Below, piece by piece: positions 42,962 through 51,867 of a stretch of 64,000 nucleotides of DNA. How positions within the stretch are numbered: the stretch's first letter is position 1; each line of letters begins with the position of its first letter. The notes beneath the pieces were generated by a model. The model saw only the letters and a list, made by a program, of their open reading frames with translations. It made no database searches and had not been told where the DNA came from. The position numbers were made by a program, and so were the translations under genes. Source of the stretch: Planctomycetota bacterium (GTDB lineage Bacteria; Planctomycetota; UBA1135; GCA-002686595); contig DUDB01000053.1 in NCBI GenBank assembly GCA_012959525.1, positions 24,535 to 88,534 of the forward strand, written 5' to 3'.

Positions 42962-43498
42962 ATGGCCCCCACCCCCCGCATTGGTGTCGTCACCGTTTCC
43001 GATCGCGCCAGCAGCGGCGAGTACACGGACCGGGGCGGGCCGGCCATCGCTGCGTACCTGAAAGAGGTCCTCAACTGCCCGTTCCAGACCGTGCCCCGCG
43101 TGATCCCCGATGACCGCGCCGGCATCGCGGACACCCTGACCGAGCTGGCGGATACGGAGGGGTGCTGCCTGGTCGTCACCACCGGAGGCACCGGTCCGGC
43201 CGTCCGCGACGTGACGCCCGAAGCCACAGAAGAGGTCTGCGAGAAGATGATGCCCGGCTTCGGAGAGCTCATGCGGCAGATCTCCTTGAAGGTCGTCCCC
43301 ACCGCAATCCTCTCGCGCCAGACAGCCGGCATCCGAGGCAGCACGCTCATCGTCAACCTGCCCGGCCAACCCAAGGCCATTGCCGAGTGCCTCGACGCCG
43401 TGTTTCCGGCCATCCCCTACTGCGTGGATCTGATCGGCGGCCCATTCCTAACAACCAACGAAGAGCGACTGGTCGCCTTCAGGCCGAAGAAGAAGTGA
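42962..43498 (+). CDS. mogA: Molybdopterin adenylyltransferase (MogA/MoaB family)
   Basis: Adenylates molybdopterin before molybdenum insertion. 178 aa. Signatures: IGVVTVSDRASSGEYTDRGG, TTGGTGPAVRDVTPEAT, MMPGFGELMR, SRQTAGIRGSTLIVNLPGQP, and AIPYCVDLIGG near the end. The length and the GFGELMR segment favour MogA over the shorter MoaB. CAGAAT lies 6 nt before the ATG. Its TGA overlaps the GTG of the PIG-L gene. Other moa/moe genes are not in the window. Confidence 0.9.
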   Translation: MAPTPRIGVVTVSDRASSGEYTDRGGPAIAAYLKEVLNCPFQTVPRVIPDDRAGIADTLTELADTEGCCLVVTTGGTGPAVRDVTPEATEEVCEKMMPGFGELMRQISLKVVPTAILSRQTAGIRGSTLIVNLPGQPKAIAECLDAVFPAIPYCVDLIGGPFLTTNEERLVAFRPKKK

Positions 43499-44487
43499 AC
43501 GCGCGTGCACACATTGCGTGGTCCATGCTCGCCTTGGCGGCATGCACCAGCACTCCCAAGCCCGGCCAACCCTGGGTGGTCACCCAACTCGAAGCACCGG
43601 CTACGGGCCCACGCGTTCTCGGCGTCTACGCCCACCCCGACGACGAGACCAGCGCCGCAGCCATTCTCTATAAGACGCGCGCGCACCTTGGAGGCGTGTG
43701 CGACCTGTTGCTCATCACCAACGGTGAAGGTGGCTTCAAGTATTCCACGCTGGCAGAGGATCTGTACGAAGCGGAGCTGACGGATGAGTCCGTGGGACGC
43801 GCCCTGCTGCCAGAGATCCGGCGCGATGAGTTCCTTGAAGGCTGCGCCCTGATGCAGATCCGCGCGGCGTACTTCCTTGAGCAGACCGACCACCGCTACA
43901 GCACCGACCCCGAAGAGGTCCTGGCTTCCGATGCAGGCGTTTGGGATCTAGACCGGATCGAGGACGCGCTGGTCGAACGCATGACCCTGGGTCGCTACGA
44001 CTTCATCCTGACCCTCGCGCCAACGCCCCAGACCCATGGCCACCACCAGGCCGCCACCATCCTGGCCCTGCGCGCCGCAGCCCGACTGCCCGCCGACCAG
44101 AGACCGGCCCTCCTGTGCGCTCGCCAGGAGACGGCTGATGGGGCTCCCGACCCGCCCGCGATTCTCGCCGGCTATCCCGAGACGGCCCTGGCGGCGGGTG
44201 CGCCCCCTCTGATTTTCGATCGTACGCAGCCCTTTGGTCACCGCGGCCGGCTCGACTACCGGGTGCTGGTCAACTGGGTCATCGCCGCGCACAAGTCCCA
44301 GGGAACCATGCAACTGGCCATGTCTCGGGGCCTGCGGACGCATCTGTTCCTCTTTGCTCTAAGCCCCCCCGGATCGGCCGCAGCCGCCGAGGCCTGGCTC
44401 GCAGGTCTGGCCCAGCCCCAGTTCACCCCGCGTGAGTACAGTTCCAGCGCGGGCACCAACGCATCCAGTTCCACGCCCATCCAATAA
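43495..44487 (+). CDS. PIG-L/LmbE family deacetylase lipoprotein
   Basis: Zinc-dependent N-acetyl-sugar deacetylase family. 330 aa from the GTG at 43495, which overlaps the mogA stop (GTGA). From this start the N-terminus is a lipoprotein signal with lipobox LAAC (C17). The metal motif AHPDDE (46-51) and the second-ligand segment THGHHQAA are intact, so it should be active, outside the membrane. The acyltransferase-like gene starts 7 bp after its stop. Deacetylase plus transmembrane acetyltransferase suggests remodelling of an amino-sugar polymer, which is inference. Confidence 0.86.
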   Translation: MNARAHIAWSMLALAACTSTPKPGQPWVVTQLEAPATGPRVLGVYAHPDDETSAAAILYKTRAHLGGVCDLLLITNGEGGFKYSTLAEDLYEAELTDESVGRALLPEIRRDEFLEGCALMQIRAAYFLEQTDHRYSTDPEEVLASDAGVWDLDRIEDALVERMTLGRYDFILTLAPTPQTHGHHQAATILALRAAARLPADQRPALLCARQETADGAPDPPAILAGYPETALAAGAPPLIFDRTQPFGHRGRLDYRVLVNWVIAAHKSQGTMQLAMSRGLRTHLFLFALSPPGSAAAAEAWLAGLAQPQFTPREYSSSAGTNASSSTPIQ

Positions 44488-44494
44488 CCACTCC

Positions 44495-45589
44495 ATGAGT
44501 GCCAACAAGATCCCGCAGAGGCTGCAATCTCTGGACGCCTTGCGCGGGGCGGACCTGTTCTGGATCGTCGGCGGGCACGCTCTGGTCGCGGGTCTGGCCA
44601 GCGCCACGGGCTCTCCTACGCTGGAGTGGATTGAGGCACAGTGCCACCACGTGCCCTGGCACGGGTTTCGTTTCTATGACCTGATCTTCCCACTCTTCCT
44701 CTTTCTCGCCGGGGTCTCCCTACCCCTGTCCATCGCTGCCCGTCAGAAACGGGGGCAGAGGCGCTCCGAAATCAGGCGCCATGCCCTGATTCGGGCCGGC
44801 GTCCTGATCATGCTTGGCGTGGCCTACAACACGCTGGGCGCTGGAGACCGGGAGGTACGCTACGCCAGCGTCCTGGGTCGCATCGGCCTGGGATGGTTGG
44901 GGGCAGCCCTCCTGGTGATTCAGTTCTCACCCCGCGCCCAGTGGCGCTGGTTTTTCGGACTGCTCGGCGGCTATGCCTTCTTGCTCCTTGTCGTTCCCGC
45001 GCCGGGCATGCAAGAGGTCTCCCTGGCTCAGGGGGAGACCATCGTCGATTGGTTTGACCGCACCTTCTTGCCGGGGCGCCTACACCGAGGCACGGGCGAC
45101 CCTGAGGGTCTGCTCTCTACCTTGCCTTCCGTGGCCACGGCACTGGCCGGAGCCTTCGCCGGCCGCTGGCTCACAAGCAGGGGCCCCGGACCTGCCCTGC
45201 GACTAACGGTCCTTGTGCTCGCCGGACTGCTCGCCCTTGGCATCGGTCACTGGTTAGACCCCTACCTGCCCATCAACAAGAACTTGTGGACCCCGACCTT
45301 TGTGTTCTGGTGTGCTGGCTGGAGTCTGCTGCTCCTGGCCCTCTTCCACGCCCTGATTGACCTGCCCAAGGCGAGGTACTGGCACATGCCCCTGGTATTC
45401 CTGGGGGCCAACTCGATCCTGATCTACCTCCTGACGCGCTGGGTGGATTTCGAGGACTTGTTCCAGAGCATGCTGGGCTGGGCACTGCCCGACTCCCCCC
45501 CCGCCTGGTGCCTGGCTGCCGGAGCCCTTGCCCTGGAGCTTCTCCTGCTCGGGTTCCTCTACTCGCGGCGTGCGTTCTTGCGGGTCTGA
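44495..45589 (+). CDS. HGSNAT/DUF5009-like membrane acyltransferase
   Basis: 364 aa, about ten membrane helices. The start RLQSLDALRGADLFWIVGGHAL and FRFYDLIFPLFLFLAGVSLPLSI are the hallmarks of the heparan-alpha-glucosaminide N-acetyltransferase-like family (the helix-1 region R-x-x-S-L-D-x-x-R-G; the F-Y-D-L-I-F-P-L-F-L-F segment), which moves acetyl groups across membranes to amino sugars in the characterised member. The ATG at 44495 follows the PIG-L stop by 7 bp. Acceptor unknown. Confidence 0.82.
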   Translation: MSANKIPQRLQSLDALRGADLFWIVGGHALVAGLASATGSPTLEWIEAQCHHVPWHGFRFYDLIFPLFLFLAGVSLPLSIAARQKRGQRRSEIRRHALIRAGVLIMLGVAYNTLGAGDREVRYASVLGRIGLGWLGAALLVIQFSPRAQWRWFFGLLGGYAFLLLVVPAPGMQEVSLAQGETIVDWFDRTFLPGRLHRGTGDPEGLLSTLPSVATALAGAFAGRWLTSRGPGPALRLTVLVLAGLLALGIGHWLDPYLPINKNLWTPTFVFWCAGWSLLLLALFHALIDLPKARYWHMPLVFLGANSILIYLLTRWVDFEDLFQSMLGWALPDSPPAWCLAAGALALELLLLGFLYSRRAFLRV

Positions 45590-45677
45590 AGCCCCATCCG
45601 GTCCCTTTCTGAGACCCAGCCGGCCCAAGGGCCAAACTGCTCCCACCCGGTGCCCCGTTCCTGCCGATAGATACGGC

Positions 45678-46028
45678 ATGAAGTGTTGTTCCAAACCCAT
45701 CCGCCGCTGGTCTCCCCTGCTCGCCATCGGGGCCGGTGCCCTGACCCTGACCGGTTGGGTGCAGACACCCAGCGGGTCACAGGACCCCGATCCCAATGCA
45801 GACCTCGTGCAGCGCATCGAGCGCATCGAGGCCTACCTGCAGGCCCAGGCTAAGAGCGTTCGAGCCACCGATCGCGCCATGGACAAGGCGGTCGAAGAGG
45901 GCTTCACCGCTGGAATCAACTACCGCTCCAGGGAGACCCTGATCCAGGCCTGGAAGGCCCAGAATCAGGCCACCCTCAAGGGCGTGCCCGGTTCCAAGAC
46001 CAGCAAGGACCAGACACTGGAGAAGTAG
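45678..46028 (+). CDS. Small exported protein, unknown function
   Basis: 116 aa. N-terminal basic part and membrane segment (RRWSPLLAIGAGALTLTGW), then an Asp/Pro linker and a predicted coiled coil (ADLVQRIERIEAYLQAQAKSVRA in two blocks). The end is rich in Lys, Gly and Ser. Not recognised. It lies 88 bp after the acyltransferase gene and 27 bp before xerC; GATAGA/TAGATA sits 4-6 nt before the ATG. Confidence 0.65.
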   Translation: MKCCSKPIRRWSPLLAIGAGALTLTGWVQTPSGSQDPDPNADLVQRIERIEAYLQAQAKSVRATDRAMDKAVEEGFTAGINYRSRETLIQAWKAQNQATLKGVPGSKTSKDQTLEK

Positions 46029-46055
46029 GCCCGCTACGGAGTAGCCTCAACCTCC

Positions 46056-46946
46056 ATGGTTGAGCTTCTCAGCGCCTACCTGCACCGCCTGGAGAACACC
46101 CGGGGGGCATCGCCTCATACCCTGCGCGCCTACTCCCGAGACCTGCACCACTTCCTGTCGTTCCTGGATGGGCGTGGACTGCAAGAGCTGAGCGCCCTCA
46201 ACCCGCGCACCTTGCGGGCCTGGCTCGGCGCCCTGGACGAGCGCGGCCTGGCGCCCACCACCATCCAGCGCAAGCTCTCCAGCGTGCGTGGGTTTCTGCG
46301 TTACCTCGTGGACGAGGGGGAGCTTGAGGTGAACCCGGCACTGGGCCTGCGACAACGGCGGCGCCCCCGGCACCTGCCGTCCGTGCTCTCCGAGGAAGAG
46401 ATCGCCAGCCTTCTTCAAGCGCCCGATCCGAAGACACCTCTGGGCTTGCGCGACCGAGCCCTGCTCGAGGTCATGTACAGCGCAGGAACCCGTGCTGCGG
46501 AGACCGTCGGGTTGGACCGCAAGGACTTGGACTTGTCCCAAGGAGTCGCCCGCGTGCTTGGCAAGGGCCGCAAGCAGCGCTTGGCCGCCCTGGGATCCCA
46601 TGCGGTAAAAGCCCTTGAGGCCTACCTTGGCGCTCCCGATCGCCCGCGCCCCCGGCGCACTAATCCCGACGCCGTGTTCCTGGGGCAGAAGGGCACACGC
46701 CTCTCTACCCGCTCCCTTGAACGCATCGTCGCCCAGCACGTGGTGGGTGCGGGCATTCACCGCCACGCCACCCCTCACACCCTGCGGCATTCCTTCGCCA
46801 CGCACCTCCTCGACCGCGGAGCCGACCTGCGTTCAGTGCAGGAGCTGCTGGGCCACGCGCACCTGGTGACGACGCAGATCTATACCCACGTCTCGGTCGA
46901 GCGCCTGCGCGAGGTCTACGAGAAAGCGCACCCGCGGGCGGAGTAG
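46056..46946 (+). CDS. xerC: Tyrosine recombinase XerC/XerD
   Basis: Chromosome-dimer resolution at dif, or a related site-specific recombinase. 296 aa, the standard length. N-terminal SAM-like domain 1-100; catalytic domain with R146 (SAGTRAAE), K170 (LGKGRKQR), H241 and R244 (HTLRHSFATHLL), H267 (LLGHAHL) and the nucleophile Y276 (TTQIYTHV). All catalytic residues are present. Host-type length and lack of nearby mobile genes argue for a core Xer protein; C or D cannot be told apart here. Convergent with the Gfo/Idh gene, 1 bp apart. Confidence 0.92.
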   Translation: MVELLSAYLHRLENTRGASPHTLRAYSRDLHHFLSFLDGRGLQELSALNPRTLRAWLGALDERGLAPTTIQRKLSSVRGFLRYLVDEGELEVNPALGLRQRRRPRHLPSVLSEEEIASLLQAPDPKTPLGLRDRALLEVMYSAGTRAAETVGLDRKDLDLSQGVARVLGKGRKQRLAALGSHAVKALEAYLGAPDRPRPRRTNPDAVFLGQKGTRLSTRSLERIVAQHVVGAGIHRHATPHTLRHSFATHLLDRGADLRSVQELLGHAHLVTTQIYTHVSVERLREVYEKAHPRAE

Positions 46947-46947
46947 T

Positions 46948-48303
46948 CTAGAGTTCCCAGCCCTCGCGGTACTCCCGCAGCAAGAGAGCATCGGCTGCCG
47001 CCTGACCCGTGCTGCCCGTGGCCGCATCCCACTCGATCTCTCCACGCCACTCGGTCTTGCGAGCCGTGCGCTTGAGGTAGGGATAGGGCTCAGGGCCATC
47101 GTAGGCCTCCCCCACGCGATAGGCCACGTTGCCCAGAACGACCGTGCAGGCCAGGTCACCGGAGTAGTCGAAGTTGCAGGTGGTGGGCGTGCCTTCAGTG
47201 ATACCGTTCAACCACTCGCGGTAGTGCCCCACAGAACGCGGGATGGAGGGCGCCGGGGCCTCGAACTCCGTGAACTTCTCGGCCGGCTCAAGCACGTAAT
47301 TGCCGTAGTGACAGACCAGCGATCCGGAACTGCCCACGAAACGGATTCCGCTGGGGAAGCCCTCCTGGGCGTAGTCCCCAGATGCTCCGGAGTCCGCCCA
47401 GTGCACAACCAGGTCCCGTTGCCCACCGCCAGTCTTGGGAACACGATGCACGAAGTGCGCTCGCATCCAGTTGGGAGTGCCGACCGGATGCCATGCCGGC
47501 CCTTCCGACATGACGCGTACCGGCTGGCCCAACTCCAACGCCCAGTGCACCACGTCCATCAGGTGACACGCCATGTCACCCAGGGTGCCCGTCCCGTATT
47601 CCCAGAACCTGCGCCAGTTGGCCGGGTGCAAGCCGTCACAATAAGGGCGCTCGGCAACGGGCCCCTGCCACAGGTCCCAGTCCAGGTGGGCCGGGGCGGG
47701 CTTAGTCTGGCCGAAGCGGCCGTCGGCCCAGCCCTTACTGACCCACACCTGGGCGTACTGCACCTCGCCGATGGCACCGCTACGGATCAACTCGGCCACC
47801 CGGCGGTAGTTATCCCCCGCGTGGATCTGGGTGCCCATCTGGGTCACGAGGCCCTTCTCGCGCGCCAGGCCCTGAAGCAAGAGGATCTCACCGGGCGAAT
47901 GGGCCAGGGGCTTCTCACAGTAGACGTGCAGACCACGGCGCAATGCTGCGGCGGCCACGCTGGCGTGGGTGTGGTCGGCGGTGGAGACCACGACCGCGTC
48001 CAGAATCTCGGGGCAGTCGAGCATGCGGCGGTAGTCCTTGAAGAGCACGGGCTTGCGGGTGCCGTCCGTACGCTGCCCGACGAGCTCGGCCCCCTGCCCC
48101 AGGTGGCGCTCATCCACGTCGCAAAGCGCGACGACCTCCTCGCCAAGCACGCCTTCCAGGTTCGCCCGACCCCGGTTCCAGACCCCCACGACACCCAGCC
48201 GGATCTTGTCCCGCCGAGGCCGTGGCAGGGGGCGCCCGGGAGCCAGAGATGCGAGGGCAAGAGAGCTGGTACCGGTGAGAAAGTGGCGGCGGGTGAGTTG
48301 CAT
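46948..48303 (-). CDS. Tat-exported Gfo/Idh/MocA family oxidoreductase
   Basis: 451 aa from the ATG at 48303. The N-terminus [19 protein letters not shown] is a good Tat signal, so the NAD(P)-type enzyme is exported with cofactor bound, as is common in planctomycetes. Rossmann motif [35 protein letters not shown], the catalytic-lysine motif CEKPLAHS, and WDLWQGP, typical of the planctomycete-expanded Gfo/Idh clade acting on glycosides. Substrate unknown. Divergent from a second Gfo/Idh gene with 23 bp between. Confidence 0.9.
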   Translation of the reverse strand: MQLTRRHFLTGTSSLALASLAPGRPLPRPRRDKIRLGVVGVWNRGRANLEGVLGEEVVALCDVDERHLGQGAELVGQRTDGTRKPVLFKDYRRMLDCPEILDAVVVSTADHTHASVAAAALRRGLHVYCEKPLAHSPGEILLLQGLAREKGLVTQMGTQIHAGDNYRRVAELIRSGAIGEVQYAQVWVSKGWADGRFGQTKPAPAHLDWDLWQGPVAERPYCDGLHPANWRRFWEYGTGTLGDMACHLMDVVHWALELGQPVRVMSEGPAWHPVGTPNWMRAHFVHRVPKTGGGQRDLVVHWADSGASGDYAQEGFPSGIRFVGSSGSLVCHYGNYVLEPAEKFTEFEAPAPSIPRSVGHYREWLNGITEGTPTTCNFDYSGDLACTVVLGNVAYRVGEAYDGPEPYPYLKRTARKTEWRGEIEWDAATGSTGQAAADALLLREYREGWEL

Positions 48304-48326
48304 GCCTGCAGTGTACACTCGCCCCC
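48304..48326. promoter_or_regulatory. Overlapping divergent promoters built on a palindromic -10
   Basis: The 23-bp gap between the two Gfo/Idh genes contains the palindrome AGTGTACACT (48310-48319). It supplies TACACT on both strands: 48314-48319 is 7 nt before the plus ATG at 48327 and 48310-48315 is 6 nt before the minus ATG at 48303. A TTGAGA lies 19 bp upstream on the minus strand, inside the plus gene. Confidence 0.5.
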
Positions 48327-49379
48327 ATGAGTGATCTCAACATCGGCATCGTGGGCCTAGGCGCCGTCGCGGGCGCGCACATCGAGACCTTCAAGCACGT
48401 CGAAGGCGCCCGGGTGACGCGCGTGTGCTCGCGCCGCGAGCATGACCCCAGTGACCTAGAGAGCACCTACGGGCTGCCCCTTCAGGCCACCACGCGCTTC
48501 GAGGACCTGCTTGAAGATCCCGACATCCACGTGATCGACATCTGCACGCCCCACAACCTGCACGCCGAGCAGGCCGTGGCCGCGGCCAGGGCGGGCAAGC
48601 ACCTGATCATCGAGAAGCCCATGGCCACCAACTTCGCCGATTGCCTGCGCATCGAGCGCGCCGTGCAGGAAGCGGGCGTGCAGGCCATGGTCTGCTTTGA
48701 GTGCCGCTTCTCGGCCCACTTCAGCCTGCTGCACTCCGTACTGAGCGAGGGCCTGATCGGCGACATCCACTACGCCGAGGTCGACTACTACCACGGCATT
48801 GGTCCCTGGTATGGCCAGTTCCCCTGGAACGTCAAGAAGGAGATGGGAACATCGTCGCTGGCGACGGCTGGCTGTCACGCCCTCGATGCCCTCCTTTTCT
48901 TCATGGGCGTCAGCGGCCCGGGGCGGGTAGAAGAGGTCACCAGTTATGCCACACGCTCGGGCTCCGAGATCTTCGCGCCCTATGAGTACCCGAGCACCAG
49001 CTCCAGCTTGCTGCGCTTCGAGGACGGACGCGTTGCCAAGTGTGCCTCGGTGGTGGATTGTCTGCAGCCCTATTACTTCCACGTTCATCTCGTAGGCAGC
49101 CACGGCTCCATTCTCGACAACAAGATCTACAGCCACAAACTCGAGGGCATGAACAAGGACCGGTGGAGTGAGTTGCAGACCTCCCTGATTGATTCGGGCG
49201 ACGTCTCCGACCACCCCTACCGCCCCCAGTTCCAGGCTTTTGCGGACGCCACCTCCAAGGGTGAGCCCATGCCGCGCACGGACCTGAAGACCGCCCAGGA
49301 GACGCACAGGGTCATGTTCGCCGCAGATCTCTCCGCCGCGGAGGGTCGCTCCGTGAATCCAAACGAACTTGGCGCGTAG
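48327..49379 (+). CDS. Gfo/Idh/MocA family oxidoreductase (cytoplasmic)
   Basis: 350 aa without a signal peptide. [18 protein letters not shown] (Rossmann), [16 protein letters not shown], and the catalytic [11 protein letters not shown]. The C-terminal domain has [15 protein letters not shown], with the His found in the active site of the family. Probably an NAD(P)-dependent sugar or inositol dehydrogenase. Followed 8 bp later by a small gene with a strong ribosome-binding site. Confidence 0.9.
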   Translation: MSDLNIGIVGLGAVAGAHIETFKHVEGARVTRVCSRREHDPSDLESTYGLPLQATTRFEDLLEDPDIHVIDICTPHNLHAEQAVAAARAGKHLIIEKPMATNFADCLRIERAVQEAGVQAMVCFECRFSAHFSLLHSVLSEGLIGDIHYAEVDYYHGIGPWYGQFPWNVKKEMGTSSLATAGCHALDALLFFMGVSGPGRVEEVTSYATRSGSEIFAPYEYPSTSSSLLRFEDGRVAKCASVVDCLQPYYFHVHLVGSHGSILDNKIYSHKLEGMNKDRWSELQTSLIDSGDVSDHPYRPQFQAFADATSKGEPMPRTDLKTAQETHRVMFAADLSAAEGRSVNPNELGA

Positions 49380-49383
49380 GAGG
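49378..49383 (+). promoter_or_regulatory. Shine-Dalgarno sequence of the small gene at 49388
   Basis: AGGAGG 4 nt before the ATG, overlapping the upstream stop codon. It is one of the few consensus ribosome-binding sites in the window and fits a downstream cistron of an operon. Confidence 0.6.
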
Positions 49384-49387
49384 CACC

Positions 49388-49678
49388 ATGTCACTCATCA
49401 ACTGGATCTTCGATATCTACCAGCACGGCCGCATCGATCGAGCTGAAAAGGAATCCCAGGCGGTACGCCAGGAGCTGGCCCAGATGCGGGCCAGCGCTTC
49501 AGCGGGAACCGCTGGCGCCCCCCACGGCGATCGGGTCGCGGGAGAACTCGCCCTCAGCATCAAGACCCTGCAGCGCATGATGGTCCAGAAGGGTCTCTGC
49601 ACCGCCGAGGAGTTCAAAACTCTGCTTGACGAGGTGGATGTCGAAGACGGCCAGCGGGACGGACGGGCCCCGATCTAG
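49388..49678 (+). CDS. Small protein of unknown function
   Basis: 96 aa. Helical N-terminus (INWIFDIYQHGRIDRAEKE) with coiled-coil character, a Gly/Ala linker, then LALSIKTLQRMMVQKGLCTAEEF, which resembles the short C-terminal segment of many small bacterial proteins where a helix is followed by a T-x-E-E-F motif. Acidic end. Coupled to the Gfo/Idh gene upstream and preceded by AGGAGG. No function can be given. Confidence 0.72.
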   Translation: MSLINWIFDIYQHGRIDRAEKESQAVRQELAQMRASASAGTAGAPHGDRVAGELALSIKTLQRMMVQKGLCTAEEFKTLLDEVDVEDGQRDGRAPI

Positions 49679-50037
49679 ACCCGTCTCCGCCCGCTGATGG
49701 GGATGCGGACATCCCCCCCTCCTGTGAGGTCATGACGGGCCCCAGATAAATCGGCTTTTCCAAGTCCTATTTGAGCCTGTGCACGCCCTCTCCTTACACA
49801 GATGGGCGGTTACGCCCCTGTCATCTGTTGTCCACCCCAGCCGAGCTCGCACTTGGTCGGATTCGAGATAGCAGAGAGGGAGTCCCGAGAGAGAGTCGTG
49901 GCTCGTAGCGGCCCCCGAATCCCATCGGGGGCCGCATTCCCCCTTCCGGCAGGCCGAAGCGGGTCTCTAGCCCGCTCGATTGGCTTGCGGCGGGAAACCC
50001 GTGCCTCGGGCAGGAGAAGCTGAGGTAAGCTTCGACC
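49679..50037. other. Structured intergenic region
   Basis: 359 bp without a supported gene. It holds several inverted repeats in the same orientation: CAGATG/CATCTG around an inner GGCG-GTTA-CGCC (49799-49827), a strong 11-bp hairpin (49908-49935), AGCGGG/CCCGCT (49958-49976) and CGGG-AAA-CCCG (49991-50001). TAAGCT at 50026-50031 lies 6 nt before the next ATG. It could hold a small RNA ending at the 11-bp hairpin, or a structured leader. Confidence 0.4.
49908..49935 (+). terminator. Strong GC-rich hairpin, terminator-like
   Basis: GCGGCCCCCGA pairs perfectly with TCGGGGGCCGC over 11 bp with a 6-nt loop. It is followed by ATTCCCCCTT rather than a T-run, so factor-independent termination is uncertain. 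Confidence 0.45.
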
Positions 50038-51687
50038 ATGCGCTCCATGGTTACCATTGGACTCTTGGCTCTGCTCGGCGCTTCAGGCGCCATGGCTCAG
50101 ATCGTCAAGGTGGGCTTCAAGGACGCCAAAGCGGCCAAGCGCTACAAGAAGGCCCTGACTCCGATCAACGGAGAGCAGTTCCTGCTGGGAGAGCCCGTTG
50201 AGGGTGGCGGTATCTGGATCGAGGAGACGGACCACGGCTCCACGATCCACTACCAAGGTGGTGCCGACAACGATCTGTTCCTCCTCGACACCCGCAACCC
50301 GTCCAAGATCCCCTACAAGATCAACAGAATGGGCGAGAAGGAGCCCATCAGGAAGACCTCGGTGCTCTCCGTGCGGGGTCAGGACATCAAGTTTCTTGCT
50401 CTATTCCAGCCCACCGAGACCATCGAGACGCTGGCGCGCGAATACGCCTTTCGACTAGGGCGGGTCCAAAAGAGCGAGGACGCGCGCGACAAGCACAAGC
50501 GCGGCACCAAGGCATGGTTCGCCGCCCACCACCAGTTGATTGGAGCTTATGAGCGAACGATCAGCTGGCTCAGGAGCTGCTCTTTCACGGCCGCAGCAGC
50601 CCCTCTCAGCAAGACCCTGGGCAGGGAGAAGCGTCAGGTTGCAAAAGAAGCCATCACCCTGCGCTCCGAGGCAGCCCGGAATTCCGTGAAGATGATGGGC
50701 ACGACGGACGAGCTGCAGCACGCCGTTGAAGAGATCGGCGATGACAGTCACGTCTTTCGGGTTCAAGAGTCCCAGCACCTACGCATGGTCTACTTCGGTC
50801 GCTTCACCGACGAGCGCATCAGCGACCTCCTGCGACACGGCGAGAAAGTCATCGAGGTGTTCCGCAACCAGTTCGTGGACCCCTATGTGAGCCCGGACTT
50901 TGAAGATCGCATCCCCGAGGGCGTCTTCCAGGAGTTCTACTTCGGCCCATCCGACATCACCTACCACGAGCCCTTCCTAGCAGCCTACTACGGCATCCAT
51001 TGGGGCAACGACGCCAACGGGAAGCTCAATCGCAAATCCACGGGCTCGCGCTCTTCACCCAATCCAGGCCTCTGCCTGGACCTCTGGCGCATACCGGAGT
51101 TCGAGGACATGGATGGCCTGGTCACCCACGCCCTCGGCCACTCCCTGGCCGACTTCCACTTCCATGGTAGCGCGGTCGGCATGCAGCAACCCTGGCTTGA
51201 GGAGGGCCTGGGCTACTACCTCTCCTTCGAATTGCTCGGCCGTAACAGCGTCAGCTGCAGCGCCTTCGACCCGGGAACCTACGTGCGCCGCGCCAAGGAG
51301 GAGGGCAAGCAGGACATAGGCTTGAGCTACCGGGAGACTCTCAACGCCATGGCCCGCGAGTACGCCCCACGCATCGACAGGCTCCTGCTCAAGCAGCTCT
51401 ACTCCATGGAGAATGAGGACCTGGCCAAGTCCTGGAGCTTCCTTGACTACATCGCCACGGACCTGGATCGCACGGGCCAGCGCTGGTTGCCCTCCTGCTG
51501 CCGCCTCTCCAGCAACCGAGACACGTTCATGGCAGAGCTGCGCACGTACACCGAAGAGTTGTATGGCCAGCCCGAAGCGGACGGATCCCCTTCGGGGTAT
51601 CAGGCAGGCAAAGACGTGTTCCATTTTCTGGACAAGCGCTGGCTGAAGTACGCCGAGACGGAACAGATCTCTGGCTCCGACCGATAG
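50038..51687 (+). CDS. Secreted metallopeptidase-like protein with a degenerate HExxH motif
   Basis: 549 aa. Signal peptide MRSMVTIGLLALLGASGAMA ending at AMA-Q. Residues 22-250 are lysine-rich and helical; ~255-480 look like a gluzincin-type domain. The expected HExxH reads HALGH (H364, H368), so both zinc His are kept but the general-base Glu is Ala. The downstream WLEEGLGYYLSFEL (E388/E389) supplies the third ligand, as in planctomycete DUF1570-type proteins (WLxEGxAEY). It may therefore bind zinc without peptidase activity. TAAGCT lies 6 nt before the ATG. A hairpin follows the stop. Confidence 0.7.
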   Translation: MRSMVTIGLLALLGASGAMAQIVKVGFKDAKAAKRYKKALTPINGEQFLLGEPVEGGGIWIEETDHGSTIHYQGGADNDLFLLDTRNPSKIPYKINRMGEKEPIRKTSVLSVRGQDIKFLALFQPTETIETLAREYAFRLGRVQKSEDARDKHKRGTKAWFAAHHQLIGAYERTISWLRSCSFTAAAAPLSKTLGREKRQVAKEAITLRSEAARNSVKMMGTTDELQHAVEEIGDDSHVFRVQESQHLRMVYFGRFTDERISDLLRHGEKVIEVFRNQFVDPYVSPDFEDRIPEGVFQEFYFGPSDITYHEPFLAAYYGIHWGNDANGKLNRKSTGSRSSPNPGLCLDLWRIPEFEDMDGLVTHALGHSLADFHFHGSAVGMQQPWLEEGLGYYLSFELLGRNSVSCSAFDPGTYVRRAKEEGKQDIGLSYRETLNAMAREYAPRIDRLLLKQLYSMENEDLAKSWSFLDYIATDLDRTGQRWLPSCCRLSSNRDTFMAELRTYTEELYGQPEADGSPSGYQAGKDVFHFLDKRWLKYAETEQISGSDR

Positions 51688-51690
51688 TAT

Positions 51691-51705
51691 CCAGACGGGG
51701 TCTGG
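51691..51705 (+). terminator. Hairpin after the metallopeptidase-like gene
   Basis: CCAGAC and GTCTGG form a 6-bp perfect stem with loop GGG, 3 bp after the stop. No T-tract. Confidence 0.3.
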
Positions 51706-51867
51706 CGGCCCAAACCTACAGGCCGGCGAGCGCCCACCGCCAGTCGACGCCAGCGCGTACTCTGGCGCAACAAGGACCCCACCGCCCACGGGCTTTCGAC
51801 CTGGGGCGTGATGCCAGCCCGGCCACAGCGTATGGAGTAGCCGGGTCCAGAGCCCCTCTCGCCCGCT

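Noticed and set aside
46056..46946. Tyrosine recombinase as the integrase of a mobile element
   Set aside because: Length and motifs are those of core XerC/D, and no phage, transfer or attachment-site repeats are near.
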